A DNA stretch of 64,000 bases from Faecalicatena orotica. Its GTDB lineage: Bacteria; Bacillota; Clostridia; Lachnospirales; Lachnospiraceae. The stretch spans positions 62,001-126,000 of the forward strand of contig NZ_QGDL01000007.1 in the NCBI RefSeq assembly GCF_003149245.1, read 5' to 3'. The notes under the pieces are model-generated. The model was given only the letters and a program-made list of their open reading frames with translations. It was not told where the DNA came from and made no database searches. Position 1 is the first letter of the stretch. The number at the start of each line of letters is the position of its first letter. This document shows positions 27,240 through 35,526 of this stretch, piece after piece. Position numbers and translations under genes: made by a program.

Positions 27240-27677
27240 ATGGATCAGAATAGAATCAGCACGGAAGAATTTTGGAATCCGGAGCATGTAGTGGAAAAAT
27301 TCTGGAACGGCTTACAGGAAGGAACCATTTATGCAAAAAAATGTAAGGAATGTGGAGCAATTGAATTCCCCCCGCATCATGCCTGCAATTCCTGCGGCTA
27401 TCACGATACAGAGTGGACAACGCTGGCGGGAAAGGGCGTGCTGAAAACATTTGTATTTACAGGAGCATTAAACGCAAGGCTTGAACTGGAAGACAGAGGA
27501 CTGAAATATGTCTGCGGAGAAGTCCAGTTCGATGAGGGACCGGAAATGAATGCCGTTATCCTTGGAATTAATAAGAAAAAAGCACGGGAAATTTCCGATA
27601 AACTTCCAGTGAGAGTCCGCCCTGTATTCTTTGATATGGGAAGATATACGACTCTTTTCTTCGAACTTGATGAGTAG
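27240..27677 (+). CDS. DUF35 zinc-ribbon/OB-fold thiolase partner, copy 1
   Basis: A 145-aa protein. A rubredoxin-like zinc ribbon with CKECG and CNSCG (four Cys) is followed by an OB-fold beginning LAGKGVLKTFVFTG. In known complexes, DUF35 proteins bridge or gate the CoA channel of SCP-x-like thiolases. It follows the thiolase directly, and a related pair exists at 40379-42088. The ATG at 27240 has GGGGG 8 nt upstream; in-frame starts at 27231 and 27234 are too close to that site. Confidence 0.87.
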   Translation: MDQNRISTEEFWNPEHVVEKFWNGLQEGTIYAKKCKECGAIEFPPHHACNSCGYHDTEWTTLAGKGVLKTFVFTGALNARLELEDRGLKYVCGEVQFDEGPEMNAVILGINKKKAREISDKLPVRVRPVFFDMGRYTTLFFELDE

Positions 27678-27691
27678 AGGAGGAGAAGGAC

Positions 27692-28522
27692 TTGGAAAAA
27701 TTAAATGTGCTTCTGGTAACCGGCCTGCTGACTGCAGAGCATCAGGGACGGCTGATTACACAGCGATTGAGGGAGCTTCTGGAGGCGACCGGCCGTTTTC
27801 GGGTTGCGATTGTAGAAGAGTTCCGTAATATTACACCCGCTTTTTTAAAACCATACGACGTAATATTTATAGATTACGACGGGAAAACATGGCCTACAGA
27901 CAAGGCACAGAGGTTTGGGGAACAGAGCGAAAAAGCGGTTTATGATTTTGTCTCAGAAGGAAAGGGAATCGTATTCTATCATTCATCCGTTTGGGTGGAT
28001 GCGGACTGGCCGGACGAATGGAGAAAACTTCTGGGCGGCTATTGTGCAATGGAAAAAGGGTGCAGGCGCTGTCCGAAAGATGACCATTTCGTGGAAACAA
28101 TGGATGAAAACCACCCTGTAACAAAAGGAATTGATAAGAAATGGATGAATGTTTTCGATGATTTATTTACACATCTGATCATTCATCCTGAAGCAAACGT
28201 TCATGTACTGGCAGCTATATTTGACGACGTTGAAAATTACAGGGTTTCAGGTTTTCCACCGCCGCACCACCCGGTAGATATTCCGGACGGAAGGCTTGAA
28301 AATATGGAAGGGGTCAACCAGTATACACCGGTAATCTGGACAAATGAATATGGCAGAGGCCGTGTCTTTGTGACATCCATCGGACACTGGGAGGCTCTTG
28401 ACCGTTTTAACTTTATTACGATGCTTGTCCGCGGTGCAGAGTGGGCCGGGACAGGCGAAGTTACCCTTGAAAAACCAGACAGGTCCGGTAATAACCGTTT
28501 AAAATTATTTCCGTATTATTAA
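27692..28522 (+). CDS. ThuA-like (trehalose-utilisation/GATase1-like) protein, copy 1
   Basis: A 276-aa protein of the ThuA family, a class I glutamine amidotransferase-like fold. Motifs are VLLVTGLLTAEHQG, YDVIFIDYDGKTW, GKGIVFYHSSVW and the C-terminal EYGRGRVFVTSIGHW. Founding members act with Gfo/Idh dehydrogenases in 3-keto-disaccharide metabolism, but the reaction is unclear. It starts with TTG at 27692 after a strong AGAGGAGGAGAAGG. A full-length homologue is at 44843, again near a thiolase/DUF35 pair. Confidence 0.82.
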   Translation: MEKLNVLLVTGLLTAEHQGRLITQRLRELLEATGRFRVAIVEEFRNITPAFLKPYDVIFIDYDGKTWPTDKAQRFGEQSEKAVYDFVSEGKGIVFYHSSVWVDADWPDEWRKLLGGYCAMEKGCRRCPKDDHFVETMDENHPVTKGIDKKWMNVFDDLFTHLIIHPEANVHVLAAIFDDVENYRVSGFPPPHHPVDIPDGRLENMEGVNQYTPVIWTNEYGRGRVFVTSIGHWEALDRFNFITMLVRGAEWAGTGEVTLEKPDRSGNNRLKLFPYY

Positions 28523-28526
28523 AAAA

Positions 28527-28551
28527 GTGCCGCATTGCTGCGGCGCTTTTT
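28527..28551 (+). terminator. Short hairpin with T-run, partial terminator before acyl kinase gene
   Basis: The GCCGC-ATTGCT-GCGGC stem (28529-28544) is flanked by an A6 tract and a T5 run. It lies between the ThuA-like and acyl kinase genes. It may lower expression of the last gene. Confidence 0.6.
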
Positions 28552-28573
28552 ATCTAAAAGGAGAAGAATAAGT

Positions 28574-29668
28574 ATGTTTAAAATATTTACAATCAATCCG
28601 GGATCTACATCCACTAAGATTGCACTTTTTGAAGATGAAACAAAAGTATTTTCTAAGAATGTTAACCATGCAGCAGAAAAGCTGGCACAGTATCCGGCAA
28701 TCTCCGATCAGCTCGAATACCGGAAAGAAACGATCGACACGCTATTGAAAGAAAACAACATTTCACTTGACGGGGTCACCGCATTTGTCGGACGGGGCGG
28801 CGGACTGCTTGCAATGGACGGAGGTACCTATGAGGTGGATGACCTTGTTCTCGATCATGCAGTACGCGGTGCAAATGGAGTTCAGCATCCGGCGATGCTG
28901 GGACCGCAGATTGCACATGAATATGCAAGGCTATACCATGCAAAAGCCTATGTGGTGAATCCACCGGATGTCGATGAACTGCAGGACCTCGCAAGAATGA
29001 CGGGGATTAAGGGCGTGTACCGGACCGTACATTTACATGCGTTGAATTTAAAAGAGACTGCAATCCGACATGCAGAAAGTATGAATAAAAAATATGAAGA
29101 CTGTAATTTTATCGTCTGCCACATCGGCGGCGGAATCTCGATTTCTGCCCATCGAGGCGGGAAGATGGTAGACGGATATGACATTGTCGGGGGCGAAGGC
29201 CCGATGGCGCCAACAAGATGCGGCAGTATTGCGGTATCAGATATCCTGAAATATTGCAGAGACAAGGATCTGGGAGAAGTGAAACAGCTCTGCACAAGAA
29301 GCGGCGGATTCGTCAGCCACCTTGGCATTTCCGATGCGTTAGAGGTGAGCAGCCGTGCAAAAGGCGGCGATCCATATGCAGCGATGCTGTGGAATACCAT
29401 GATTTACCAGATTGAGAAATGCATCGGTTCGATGGCGGCAGTGCTTCATGGAAGAATCGACGGGATTCTGCTTGGCGGCGGAATGGTCTATAACGAAGAC
29501 CTTGTGTCACAGATTAAAGACACTTGTGAATGGATAGCACCGGTAACTGCATACCCGGGCGAGTTCGAAATGGAGGCTATGGCTGCAGGAACGGTCAGGG
29601 TCTTAAGTGGAAAAGAAGAACTGAAAAAATACAGTGGAGAATGTAAGTTTAAAGGGTTTGACTTTTAA
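28574..29668 (+). CDS. buk: Butyrate-kinase-family acyl kinase
   Basis: A 364-aa member of the acetate/butyrate kinase family. The phosphate-1 loop is INPGSTSTKIALFE, diagnostic of the Buk branch. Further motifs are GVQHPAMLGPQIAHE, CHIGGGISISAHRGGKM and LLGGGMVYNE. It makes ATP from acyl phosphate. With the Pta-like enzyme at 24019 it supplies substrate-level phosphorylation. The acyl group need not be butyrate in this setting. The ATG at 28574 has AAAGGAGAAG upstream; 28535 is rejected because it lies in the hairpin. It is the last gene of the operon. Confidence 0.88.
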   Translation: MFKIFTINPGSTSTKIALFEDETKVFSKNVNHAAEKLAQYPAISDQLEYRKETIDTLLKENNISLDGVTAFVGRGGGLLAMDGGTYEVDDLVLDHAVRGANGVQHPAMLGPQIAHEYARLYHAKAYVVNPPDVDELQDLARMTGIKGVYRTVHLHALNLKETAIRHAESMNKKYEDCNFIVCHIGGGISISAHRGGKMVDGYDIVGGEGPMAPTRCGSIAVSDILKYCRDKDLGEVKQLCTRSGGFVSHLGISDALEVSSRAKGGDPYAAMLWNTMIYQIEKCIGSMAAVLHGRIDGILLGGGMVYNEDLVSQIKDTCEWIAPVTAYPGEFEMEAMAAGTVRVLSGKEELKKYSGECKFKGFDF

Positions 29669-29671
29669 TCA

Positions 29672-29733
29672 AAACAGGAAGTCCACCGCATCTCTATTTT
29701 TGTTGTATAGATGCGGCGGACTTCCTGTTTATA
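29672..29733. terminator. Strong bidirectional terminator between acyl kinase and Rpn gene 1
   Basis: A long stem pairs AAACAGGAAGTCC-CCGCATCT (from 29672) with AGATGCGG-GGACTTCCTGTTT (ending 29730), with one A-C mismatch. A and T tracts at the ends allow function for both convergent genes. Confidence 0.85.
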
Positions 29734-29821
29734 CAGTTTAGTCTCGTAACGTTACTTTTTACAGGCGTGTTTGTGAACAGTCACCTCGTAACAGTTTAGG
29801 AATTTGGACTGTTACATAGTT

Positions 29822-30733
29822 TTAAGAGTCCTCCTTCAGTGAAGCGATAAGTTCCTGAATAGTGTCCACAGATTCCTCCAGTTCATCAGCAATTTCTTCC
29901 GGACTTTTTCCTTTAGACAGCTTCTTTTTTAAGAGTTCAATTAACTTATCACTACGGCCTTCTTCACGACCTTCCTCCCTGCCGCGGCTTAGCCCTTCGG
30001 TATATGCTTCTTCACGCTGTACCTCGATGTCCATGTCATAATCATATTCGGCTATCAGCATATTGATCACCTCACTGCCTTTCTTTCTTAGATAGTCTGC
30101 GAGAATACCGGAATCTATGCACTGCTCGATGGTATGTTTGAAGGCATCGCTGTCCCCTTTTGCCTGATAATCCCGTAAAATATCAACGAACTGTCCGTAT
30201 TCCTTCAGAACCCTGCATTTTTCCAGAACCTTATGCTGCTGGGCCGGATTGATATTGATCACTTTTACTTCCAGGTCAAGCATAGGGGGACCATCCTGAA
30301 CCATATAAGCATCTGAAAGTTTTAGGACCTTTTCATTTACCCAGTCTTTCTCGCCGTTGTAGAACGTGTAAAACTCAGGCTTTGGAAGCTTTACCAGCTT
30401 TTTCTTATACCTGTCCCTGACTGGAACAATTTTCTCATACGCCCGCCCGATATACATCAGGCTCCGAAGCGGCATGTTCTCATTGATGGTAGACTGGTGT
30501 TCCCCGAACACCATGACCTTCCCGCCGACCCCAAAGGAGACATCATTCTTGAAGTTCAGATACAGGATATCGTCTACGCGTATCTTCTGTATCAAGGTTC
30601 CTTCGGGCAGCGGTTCATCATGAAGTGCATTATATAGCGAGATATCATTCTCTTCCGCCAGTGCGTCTTCGAAGAATAGGTCTACAAACATACTGTTCTT
30701 GTATTCTCTGTTTTCTTTTACTGTCATAAGCAC
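29822..30733 (-). CDS. Rpn/PD-(D/E)XK nuclease-family transposase-like protein, tandem copy 1
   Basis: A 303-aa protein of the Rpn recombination-promoting nuclease / PD-(D/E)XK nuclease family (PF12784-like). The N-terminal MFVDLFFEDAL and the core VMVFGEHQSTINENMPLRS fit the E-x-Q nuclease site. The C-terminus has charged SRGREEGREEGR-type repeats and the tail GKSPEEIADELEESVDTIQE. It is almost identical to the gene at 31093, differing mainly by a 4-residue indel in the repeat and scattered substitutions. Such genes multiply within Lachnospiraceae genomes. Confidence 0.85.
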   Translation of the reverse strand: MLMTVKENREYKNSMFVDLFFEDALAEENDISLYNALHDEPLPEGTLIQKIRVDDILYLNFKNDVSFGVGGKVMVFGEHQSTINENMPLRSLMYIGRAYEKIVPVRDRYKKKLVKLPKPEFYTFYNGEKDWVNEKVLKLSDAYMVQDGPPMLDLEVKVININPAQQHKVLEKCRVLKEYGQFVDILRDYQAKGDSDAFKHTIEQCIDSGILADYLRKKGSEVINMLIAEYDYDMDIEVQREEAYTEGLSRGREEGREEGRSDKLIELLKKKLSKGKSPEEIADELEESVDTIQELIASLKEDS

Positions 30734-30990
30734 CCTCCTTTGTGCTTTGTTCCATTCACAGGAGAGGCTCGTTTTTGGGTAACTGCCTGTAGATTTTGAA
30801 CAGCCACAGTTTCCTTATACATAGAGTATAAGAAATACGGCAGGTATAATCAAGCCCTCTCTTTATATAAATGGAACGGATTTTAATGTGAATTGTCTGG
30901 TAATAATAGGGGAGATATTCCCTTTTGGATGGTACACTTCCTGACCATTTGAATAAACGGATCTTTTTGTTTCATGGTTAGAATTACTAT
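29822..30990 (-). repeat. Tandem direct repeat, unit 1 (about 1.2 kb)
   Basis: It comprises Rpn gene 1 and about 255 bp of its upstream DNA. Shared landmarks upstream of both copies include TAAGCACCCTCCTTTGTGCT, TTTCCTTATACATA and CTGACCATTTGAATAAACGG. Similarity to unit 2 (31093-32285) is high in coding DNA and lower but clear upstream. Confidence 0.85.
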
Positions 30991-31092
30991 AAGCAGAAGT
31001 GGAATAGAAAACAGATTGGACTCCCACTTCCACAGATGGTAAGTAATAATAAATAAGTCTTAGTGGGAGTCCGATTTTTACTTTATAAAACT
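30734..31092. other. Intergenic spacer between tandem Rpn genes; half belongs to the repeat unit
   Basis: The stretch to about 30990 is the upstream part of repeat unit 1 and matches the sequence at 32017-32285. The rest is unique. At 31025-31079 GGACTCCCACT and AGTGGGAGTCC form a wide hairpin followed by T5 on the plus strand, possibly a terminator remnant. No gene was seen. Confidence 0.6.
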
Positions 31093-32016
31093 TCAGACGT
31101 CTTCCCCCAATGAAGCCATAAGTTCCTGAATAGTATCCACAGATTCCTCCAGTTCATCAGCAATTTCTCCTGGACTTTTTCCTTTAGACAGCTTCTTTTT
31201 TAACTGTTCAATTAACTTATCCTCACGACCTTCTTCACGCCCTTCACTACGCCCTTCCTCCCTGCCGCGGCTCAGTCCCTCGGTATATGCTTCTTCACGC
31301 TGTACCTCGATGTCCATGTCATAATCATATTCGGCTATCAGCATATTGATCACCTCACTGCCTTTCTTTCTTAGATAGTCTGCGAGAATACCGGAATCTA
31401 TGCACTGCTCGATGGTATGTTTGAAGGCATCGCTGTCCCCTTTTGCCTGATAATCACGTAAGATATCTACGAACTGTCCGTATTCCTTCAGAACCCTGCA
31501 TTTTTCCAGAACCTTATGCTGCTGTGCCGGGTTGATATTGATCACTTTTACTTCCAGGTCAAGCATAGGGGAACCATCCTGAACCATATAGGCATCTGAG
31601 AGTTTTAGGACCTTTTCTGTTACCCAGTCTTTCTCGCCGTTGTAAAACGTGTAGAATTCAGGTTTTGGCAGCTCTACCAGCTTTTTCTTATATCTGTCCC
31701 TGACCGGGACAATCTTCTCATACGCCCGCCCGATATACATCAGGCTCCGAAGAGGCATATTCTCATTGATGGTAGACTGGTGTTCCCCGAACACCATGAC
31801 CTTCCCGCCGACTCCGAAAGAGACATCATTTTTGAAGTTCAGATACAGGATATCGTCTACGCGTATCTTCTGTATCGAGGTTCCTTCGGGCAGCGGCTCA
31901 TCATGCAGCGCATTATATAGAGAGATATCGTTCTCTTCTGCCAGTGCATCTTCGAAGAATAGGTCTACAAACATACTGTTCTTGTATTCTCTGTTTTCTT
32001 TTACTGTCATAAGCAC
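31093..32016 (-). CDS. Rpn/PD-(D/E)XK nuclease-family transposase-like protein, tandem copy 2
   Basis: A 307-aa near-copy of the 29822 protein, with the same nuclease core GEHQSTINENMPLRS and the same tail KGKSPGEIADELEESVD. The charged repeat is expanded to GREEGRSEGREEGREDK. Both copies are intact. The ribosome site GGAGGGTGCTT precedes both genes. In Rpn-type proteins the function is linked to recombination or phage defence, but it is not established for this subgroup. Confidence 0.85.
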   Translation of the reverse strand: MLMTVKENREYKNSMFVDLFFEDALAEENDISLYNALHDEPLPEGTSIQKIRVDDILYLNFKNDVSFGVGGKVMVFGEHQSTINENMPLRSLMYIGRAYEKIVPVRDRYKKKLVELPKPEFYTFYNGEKDWVTEKVLKLSDAYMVQDGSPMLDLEVKVININPAQQHKVLEKCRVLKEYGQFVDILRDYQAKGDSDAFKHTIEQCIDSGILADYLRKKGSEVINMLIAEYDYDMDIEVQREEAYTEGLSRGREEGRSEGREEGREDKLIEQLKKKLSKGKSPGEIADELEESVDTIQELMASLGEDV

Positions 32017-32285
32017 CCTCCTTTGTGCTTTGTTCTGCTCACAGGAGAGGCTTAATGTTTCTGGTAACTGCCTATAGATATTAAGCAGATACAGTTTCCT
32101 TATACATAAAGTATAAGAAATACAGCAGGTATAATCAAGCCCCTTCTTTATATAAACGGAACGTATTTTAGTGTGAACTGTTTGGTAAAAACGGGGGAAT
32201 ATTCCCTTTTAGATGGTCTGTTTCCTGACCATTTGAATAAACGGATCCTTTTGTTTCATGGATAGAACTTCCATGAGCAGGTTTA
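31093..32285 (-). repeat. Tandem direct repeat, unit 2 (about 1.2 kb)
   Basis: It comprises Rpn gene 2 and about 270 bp of upstream DNA, matching unit 1 in the same order and orientation. The scattered differences show the duplication is not brand new, or that the two copies arrived separately. Confidence 0.85.
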
Positions 32286-32422
32286 GAATAGCATACTGTA
32301 GATTAGATTACAATACATTTTCTTTGCATTGGCATCAAAATTTTGTTCGTAACATGTGGATATCTGTTGGATAACTATGGGATAACGATAATAACAGCTC
32401 AGACATGCCTGAGCTGTAGTAA
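32017..32422. other. Intergenic region upstream of Rpn gene 2 and downstream of a Gfo/Idh gene
   Basis: Bases 32017 to about 32285 belong to repeat unit 2. From 32286 to 32422 there is AT-rich DNA with a short GCTCAGACATGCCTGAGC hairpin at 32397-32414, next to the end of the Gfo/Idh gene, which may act in termination. Nothing else recognised. Confidence 0.5.
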
Positions 32423-33487
32423 TTAGTCAAAGAATATTGTTTTTCCTGTTGCAGCACTTTCATAAATGGCTTCGATAACTCTTGTTACGGTCGCTGCCTG
32501 TTCAGGAAGTATTGCCGGTTCACCGCCATTTTGAATCGCATCAATCCAATGGTTAATATCATATGCATTCATATCAACTGGTTCTTCTAGATTTTTAATT
32601 TCCGTAGTAAGTTTCCCGTCTACGATTTTCGTTGTACGGACAGAGCATTCAAAAGTAGGTCCGACCATGTCCACGCCGGCTTTTGTGCCTGCAATAGAGG
32701 CAATAACACCCGGCGCTTCCTGCATCATATTCGTAATCCAGGCTGTCTCCATATAAATCATCATACCATTTTTCATGGTAATCATTGCCATTGCAGTATC
32801 TTCTACATCAAAGTTTTCCGGATCCCAAGGGCCGAGATCATTTCCTTCTGGGAAATCTTTCATCTTATCAAATGTAACCCCGCGGACACTTTCGACCTCA
32901 TAATTGTCAGTAAGCCACATTGGAAGATCAATCGAATGAGGGCCCCCGTCCATCAAAACACCGCCGCCGTTTAAGGCTTTATTTGTGTAAACACCATAAG
33001 CGGGAAGCCTTCTTGGGCGTAACTGCTGCGATTTTACATAATAGATATCTCCCAGTTCGCCATTTTGAACCATTTCTTTTATCTTTAGCGGTGCCGCGTT
33101 ATATCTCCACTGTAAACCTGAAGTCAGTTTTTTCCCTGCTTCTTTTGCAGCGGTGATCATTTTTTGTGCATCAGCGTATGTACATGCAATTGGTTTTTCG
33201 CAATGTACATGCTTTCCGTTTTTCAAGGCTTCTAATGTCATAGGGCAGTGAAGTGGATTCGGTGTGCATATATGGACAACATCTAATTCTTTATTCTCAC
33301 ATAATTCCTTATAATCTGTGTAAATCTTTGCATGCAGTCCGAAATCCTTGTTGGCCTTCACACACTTTTCAGTATCAACATCGCATAAAGCTGTGACTTC
33401 GATATCCTCTCTTGTTAATAAATTCGAAATATGTTTTGTTGTTGCGATTACTCCAATACCAATAACGCCAATCTTTAATTTTCCCAT
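32423..33487 (-). CDS. Gfo/Idh/MocA-family NAD(P)-dependent oxidoreductase
   Basis: A 354-aa sugar or cyclitol dehydrogenase. The Rossmann loop is GVIGIGVIATTKHI. The family lysine motif is HCEKPIAC. The substrate-site region is GGGVLMDGGPHSIDL with a likely catalytic His. Family members oxidise hydroxyls of inositols, glucosides or hexosamines, often at C3. It is paired in a minus-strand operon with the TIM-barrel gene 24 bp upstream. A 3-keto-sugar role is inferred from this pairing. Confidence 0.88.
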   Translation of the reverse strand: MGKLKIGVIGIGVIATTKHISNLLTREDIEVTALCDVDTEKCVKANKDFGLHAKIYTDYKELCENKELDVVHICTPNPLHCPMTLEALKNGKHVHCEKPIACTYADAQKMITAAKEAGKKLTSGLQWRYNAAPLKIKEMVQNGELGDIYYVKSQQLRPRRLPAYGVYTNKALNGGGVLMDGGPHSIDLPMWLTDNYEVESVRGVTFDKMKDFPEGNDLGPWDPENFDVEDTAMAMITMKNGMMIYMETAWITNMMQEAPGVIASIAGTKAGVDMVGPTFECSVRTTKIVDGKLTTEIKNLEEPVDMNAYDINHWIDAIQNGGEPAILPEQAATVTRVIEAIYESAATGKTIFFD

Positions 33488-33511
33488 AGTAGTATCCTCT
33501 CTTTCTTATCC

Positions 33512-34300
33512 TTACTTTAATGCATTTTCAATATAATTCTTACATGCTGTGACACTGCTTTCTTTATCCATCAGCGGCAGATATTCAATCCCAAAGAAGC
33601 CGTCATAGCTGCTGGATTCTACTGCCTTAAGAATATGCTCATAATTCAGTTCCCCATCCATGATTTCACTTCTACCCGGTACGGACGCTGCATGTATATG
33701 GCCGATTTGGCCAATATTGTCTTCGATCGTACGGACGATATTCCCCTCCATAAGCTGGTAGTGGAAAATGTCATATAAAAGCTTTACATGGCTGCTTCCG
33801 ACTTCTTTCAGAACTTCGAATGCTTCTTTTGAATCCGTAAAATAAGAACCCTCTGAGATTGGCTCCAGAACAAGTGTGATTCCTGCCTCCTCGGCAAGCG
33901 GGGCGAGCAGCTTTAAACCTTCTACAATATTTTTGTGGCAGATATCACGGGCTAATTCCGGGTTAGGATCGGCTGTAATGATGATATTCGGACAGTTGAA
34001 TTTCTTGGCTGCCTCAATGCTTTCCTCCATTCCCCGGACTGCAGTTTCAAATGTCTCAGGTCTGGTAAGTGTGCCCCTGTCTTTCGCACAGATTGCTGCT
34101 ACGTTGAGACCTAATTCTTTTTTCTTAGCTAAAAGCTTTTCATAGTCTCTTGTTGCCCAGTCCCAGAACTCCACGGTTTGAAAGCCTGTCTTTTTTGCCA
34201 GTTCCATACCGGCAAGTAACTTTTCTGTATCTGAAAAAATGGGGCCGTGTTCACCAAATTCCAGATATAGAAGATCAATGCATAAACTGTAACCTTTCAT
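33512..34300 (-). CDS. Hydroxypyruvate isomerase-like TIM barrel
   Basis: A 262-aa xylose isomerase-like barrel. Metal-binding blocks are VLEPIS (Glu), LYDIFHYQLMEGN (Asp/His), the Hyi signature IGHIHAASVPGRSE followed by LNYEHI, and GIEYLPL (Glu). The signature is that of hydroxypyruvate isomerase and its OtnI-like (2-oxo-tetronate isomerase) relatives. The ATG at 34300 follows AAGGAGG. It is the first gene of a two-gene operon with the Gfo/Idh enzyme. Confidence 0.85.
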   Translation of the reverse strand: MKGYSLCIDLLYLEFGEHGPIFSDTEKLLAGMELAKKTGFQTVEFWDWATRDYEKLLAKKKELGLNVAAICAKDRGTLTRPETFETAVRGMEESIEAAKKFNCPNIIITADPNPELARDICHKNIVEGLKLLAPLAEEAGITLVLEPISEGSYFTDSKEAFEVLKEVGSSHVKLLYDIFHYQLMEGNIVRTIEDNIGQIGHIHAASVPGRSEIMDGELNYEHILKAVESSSYDGFFGIEYLPLMDKESSVTACKNYIENALK

Positions 34301-34410
34301 TTCTAATATCCTCCTTATTTGCTTGACTTCATGCATTTATCATATTGCTGTTTAACTTTTTATGCGTACAGAATTTAGTTACATTTTTTCTTGCACGGTA
34401 CAAGAGTTTC

Positions 34411-34456
34411 AAAAAACGGGAGTTGGTTTCAATTTTGAAACCAACTCCCGTTTTTA
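34411..34456. terminator. Strong terminator downstream of the RpiR gene
   Basis: A near-perfect hairpin, AAAACGGGAGTTGGTTTCAA against its complement, ends in CCCGTTTTT. It is flanked by A and T tracts and so can act on both strands. It separates the RpiR regulator from the isomerase/Gfo-Idh operon on the minus strand. Confidence 0.88.
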
Positions 34457-34470
34457 TCTGAATGATGTGT

Positions 34471-35250
34471 TTAATCCATGATATATTTCATGCGGTAAAT
34501 TTCGCTTAGCATGTAGAAATAGATATCGAAGGCCATAAGCCTTTCAACAATCTTCCCGTTTTCGTCTCCCAATAATTCCTGATCAATATACTCCCTGTAT
34601 TTTGAATTACTTAACGTAAGTCCAAGTATGACAGCATTCTGTTTTTTGATACTCTCAAACACAGGTTTTAAATCCATAGTCTCCGCATGTTCAATTGTAT
34701 TAATAAAAACAATACTGTTCTCTGTCAGCTGCCTGCTGTCTTCCAATAATTCCGGTATCAGACAGTAAAAGGCAGTTTCAACCCCGCTCATTGCCAGATT
34801 CTGCTGCAGGGAATAAATGGAACTGCTTTGGAAGGGCATATAAAAGCGTACTTTGTCAGCACTGTATAACCGCTCTGCAACTGCTTCTACAGCTCCTGCA
34901 TCCAAATCTGCCTTCATTGATTCATAAGCACCAAACATCTGGGATAAGAGGGCATTCTTTACATTATGTGCTGTTGTACAGTCCTCTGCCGGGAGAATGC
35001 GGTTATAATAGGTATAATTTTTCACCGCCCGTTTCAGCTCGTGATGAAAATCTGTAAAAGATTCATATCCTAATTTTTGTATCATACGCCATATTGTGGT
35101 TCTTGATGAATTCGTTAACTCAGCCAAGTCGTAAACAGTACCCTCCGCCGCTTCATTCAAATGTTCCAGAATGCCCCTGCAGACATTCCGGTAAGTGCTG
35201 TCAGGAGCCAATTGATTATAAAATACTGTTAGATTCTGCAAGACATTCAT
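34471..35250 (-). CDS. MurR/RpiR-family transcriptional regulator
   Basis: A 259-aa regulator. The N-terminal HTH_6 region is VYDLAELTNSSRTTIWRMIQ followed by GYESFTDFHHELK. The C-terminal SIS-like domain (about 110-250) would bind a phosphosugar; RFYMPFQSSSIYSLQQ fits its first loop. It diverges from the sugar isomerase operon at 35527 and precedes the minus-strand Hyi/Gfo-Idh operon, so it may control either. Confidence 0.87.
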   Translation of the reverse strand: MNVLQNLTVFYNQLAPDSTYRNVCRGILEHLNEAAEGTVYDLAELTNSSRTTIWRMIQKLGYESFTDFHHELKRAVKNYTYYNRILPAEDCTTAHNVKNALLSQMFGAYESMKADLDAGAVEAVAERLYSADKVRFYMPFQSSSIYSLQQNLAMSGVETAFYCLIPELLEDSRQLTENSIVFINTIEHAETMDLKPVFESIKKQNAVILGLTLSNSKYREYIDQELLGDENGKIVERLMAFDIYFYMLSEIYRMKYIMD

Positions 35251-35343
35251 TTTTCCTGCCTTCTTTCGTGTTCTTTTTCTTAATAATTATAACCTTTCGT
35301 ACTGTTTTTAGCAACTGGAGGGTTACTGTGTCTGATGAAGAAT

Positions 35344-35374
35344 AGAGCAAAAATCCCACTATGATTTTTGCTCT
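35344..35374. promoter_or_regulatory. Perfect inverted repeat between divergent rpiR and isomerase genes
   Basis: AGAGCAAAAATC and GATTTTTGCTCT form 12-bp perfect arms separated by 7 nt. The position between divergent genes fits an RpiR operator. A transcript hairpin is the alternative reading. Confidence 0.5.
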
Positions 35375-35463
35375 CTGTTCCTTTGCATTTATAAGATAAA
35401 GCATAATTAATCCCTTATATTTAGCACTTATTTTAAATATTAAAAAAAGTCTTTATTTTAGTG

Positions 35464-35492
35464 TTGACACAAGAGGGAACATGCAGTATTCT
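35464..35492 (+). promoter_or_regulatory. Sigma-A promoter of the isomerase operon
   Basis: TTGACA (35464-35469), a 17-nt spacer and TATTCT (35487-35492) lie upstream of AAAGGAGG (35513-35520) and the ATG at 35527. Confidence 0.8.
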
Positions 35493-35526
35493 ACAGATAG
35501 AAAGATTCATTCAAAGGAGGTAAAAA

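Noticed and set aside
25938-27677. Thiolase/DUF35 as HMG-CoA synthase or mevalonate genes
   Set aside because: No HMG-CoA synthase or reductase gene is nearby; the neighbours are catabolic and sugar-related.
17942-29668. Operon as a classical butyrate-forming pathway because of the Pta/Ptb-like and Buk-like genes
   Set aside because: No crotonase, beta-hydroxybutyryl-CoA dehydrogenase or Bcd/Etf genes are present, and the thiolase is of the DUF35-linked type.
17942-29668. Operon as phloroglucinol/flavonoid ring degradation
   Set aside because: No phloroglucinol reductase, cyclohydrolase or triacetate-cleaving BKACE-type gene was recognised; only the OYE reductase and acyl kinase would fit.
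29822-32285. Tandem repeats as a CRISPR array
   Set aside because: Units are about 1.2 kb, coding and only two in number.
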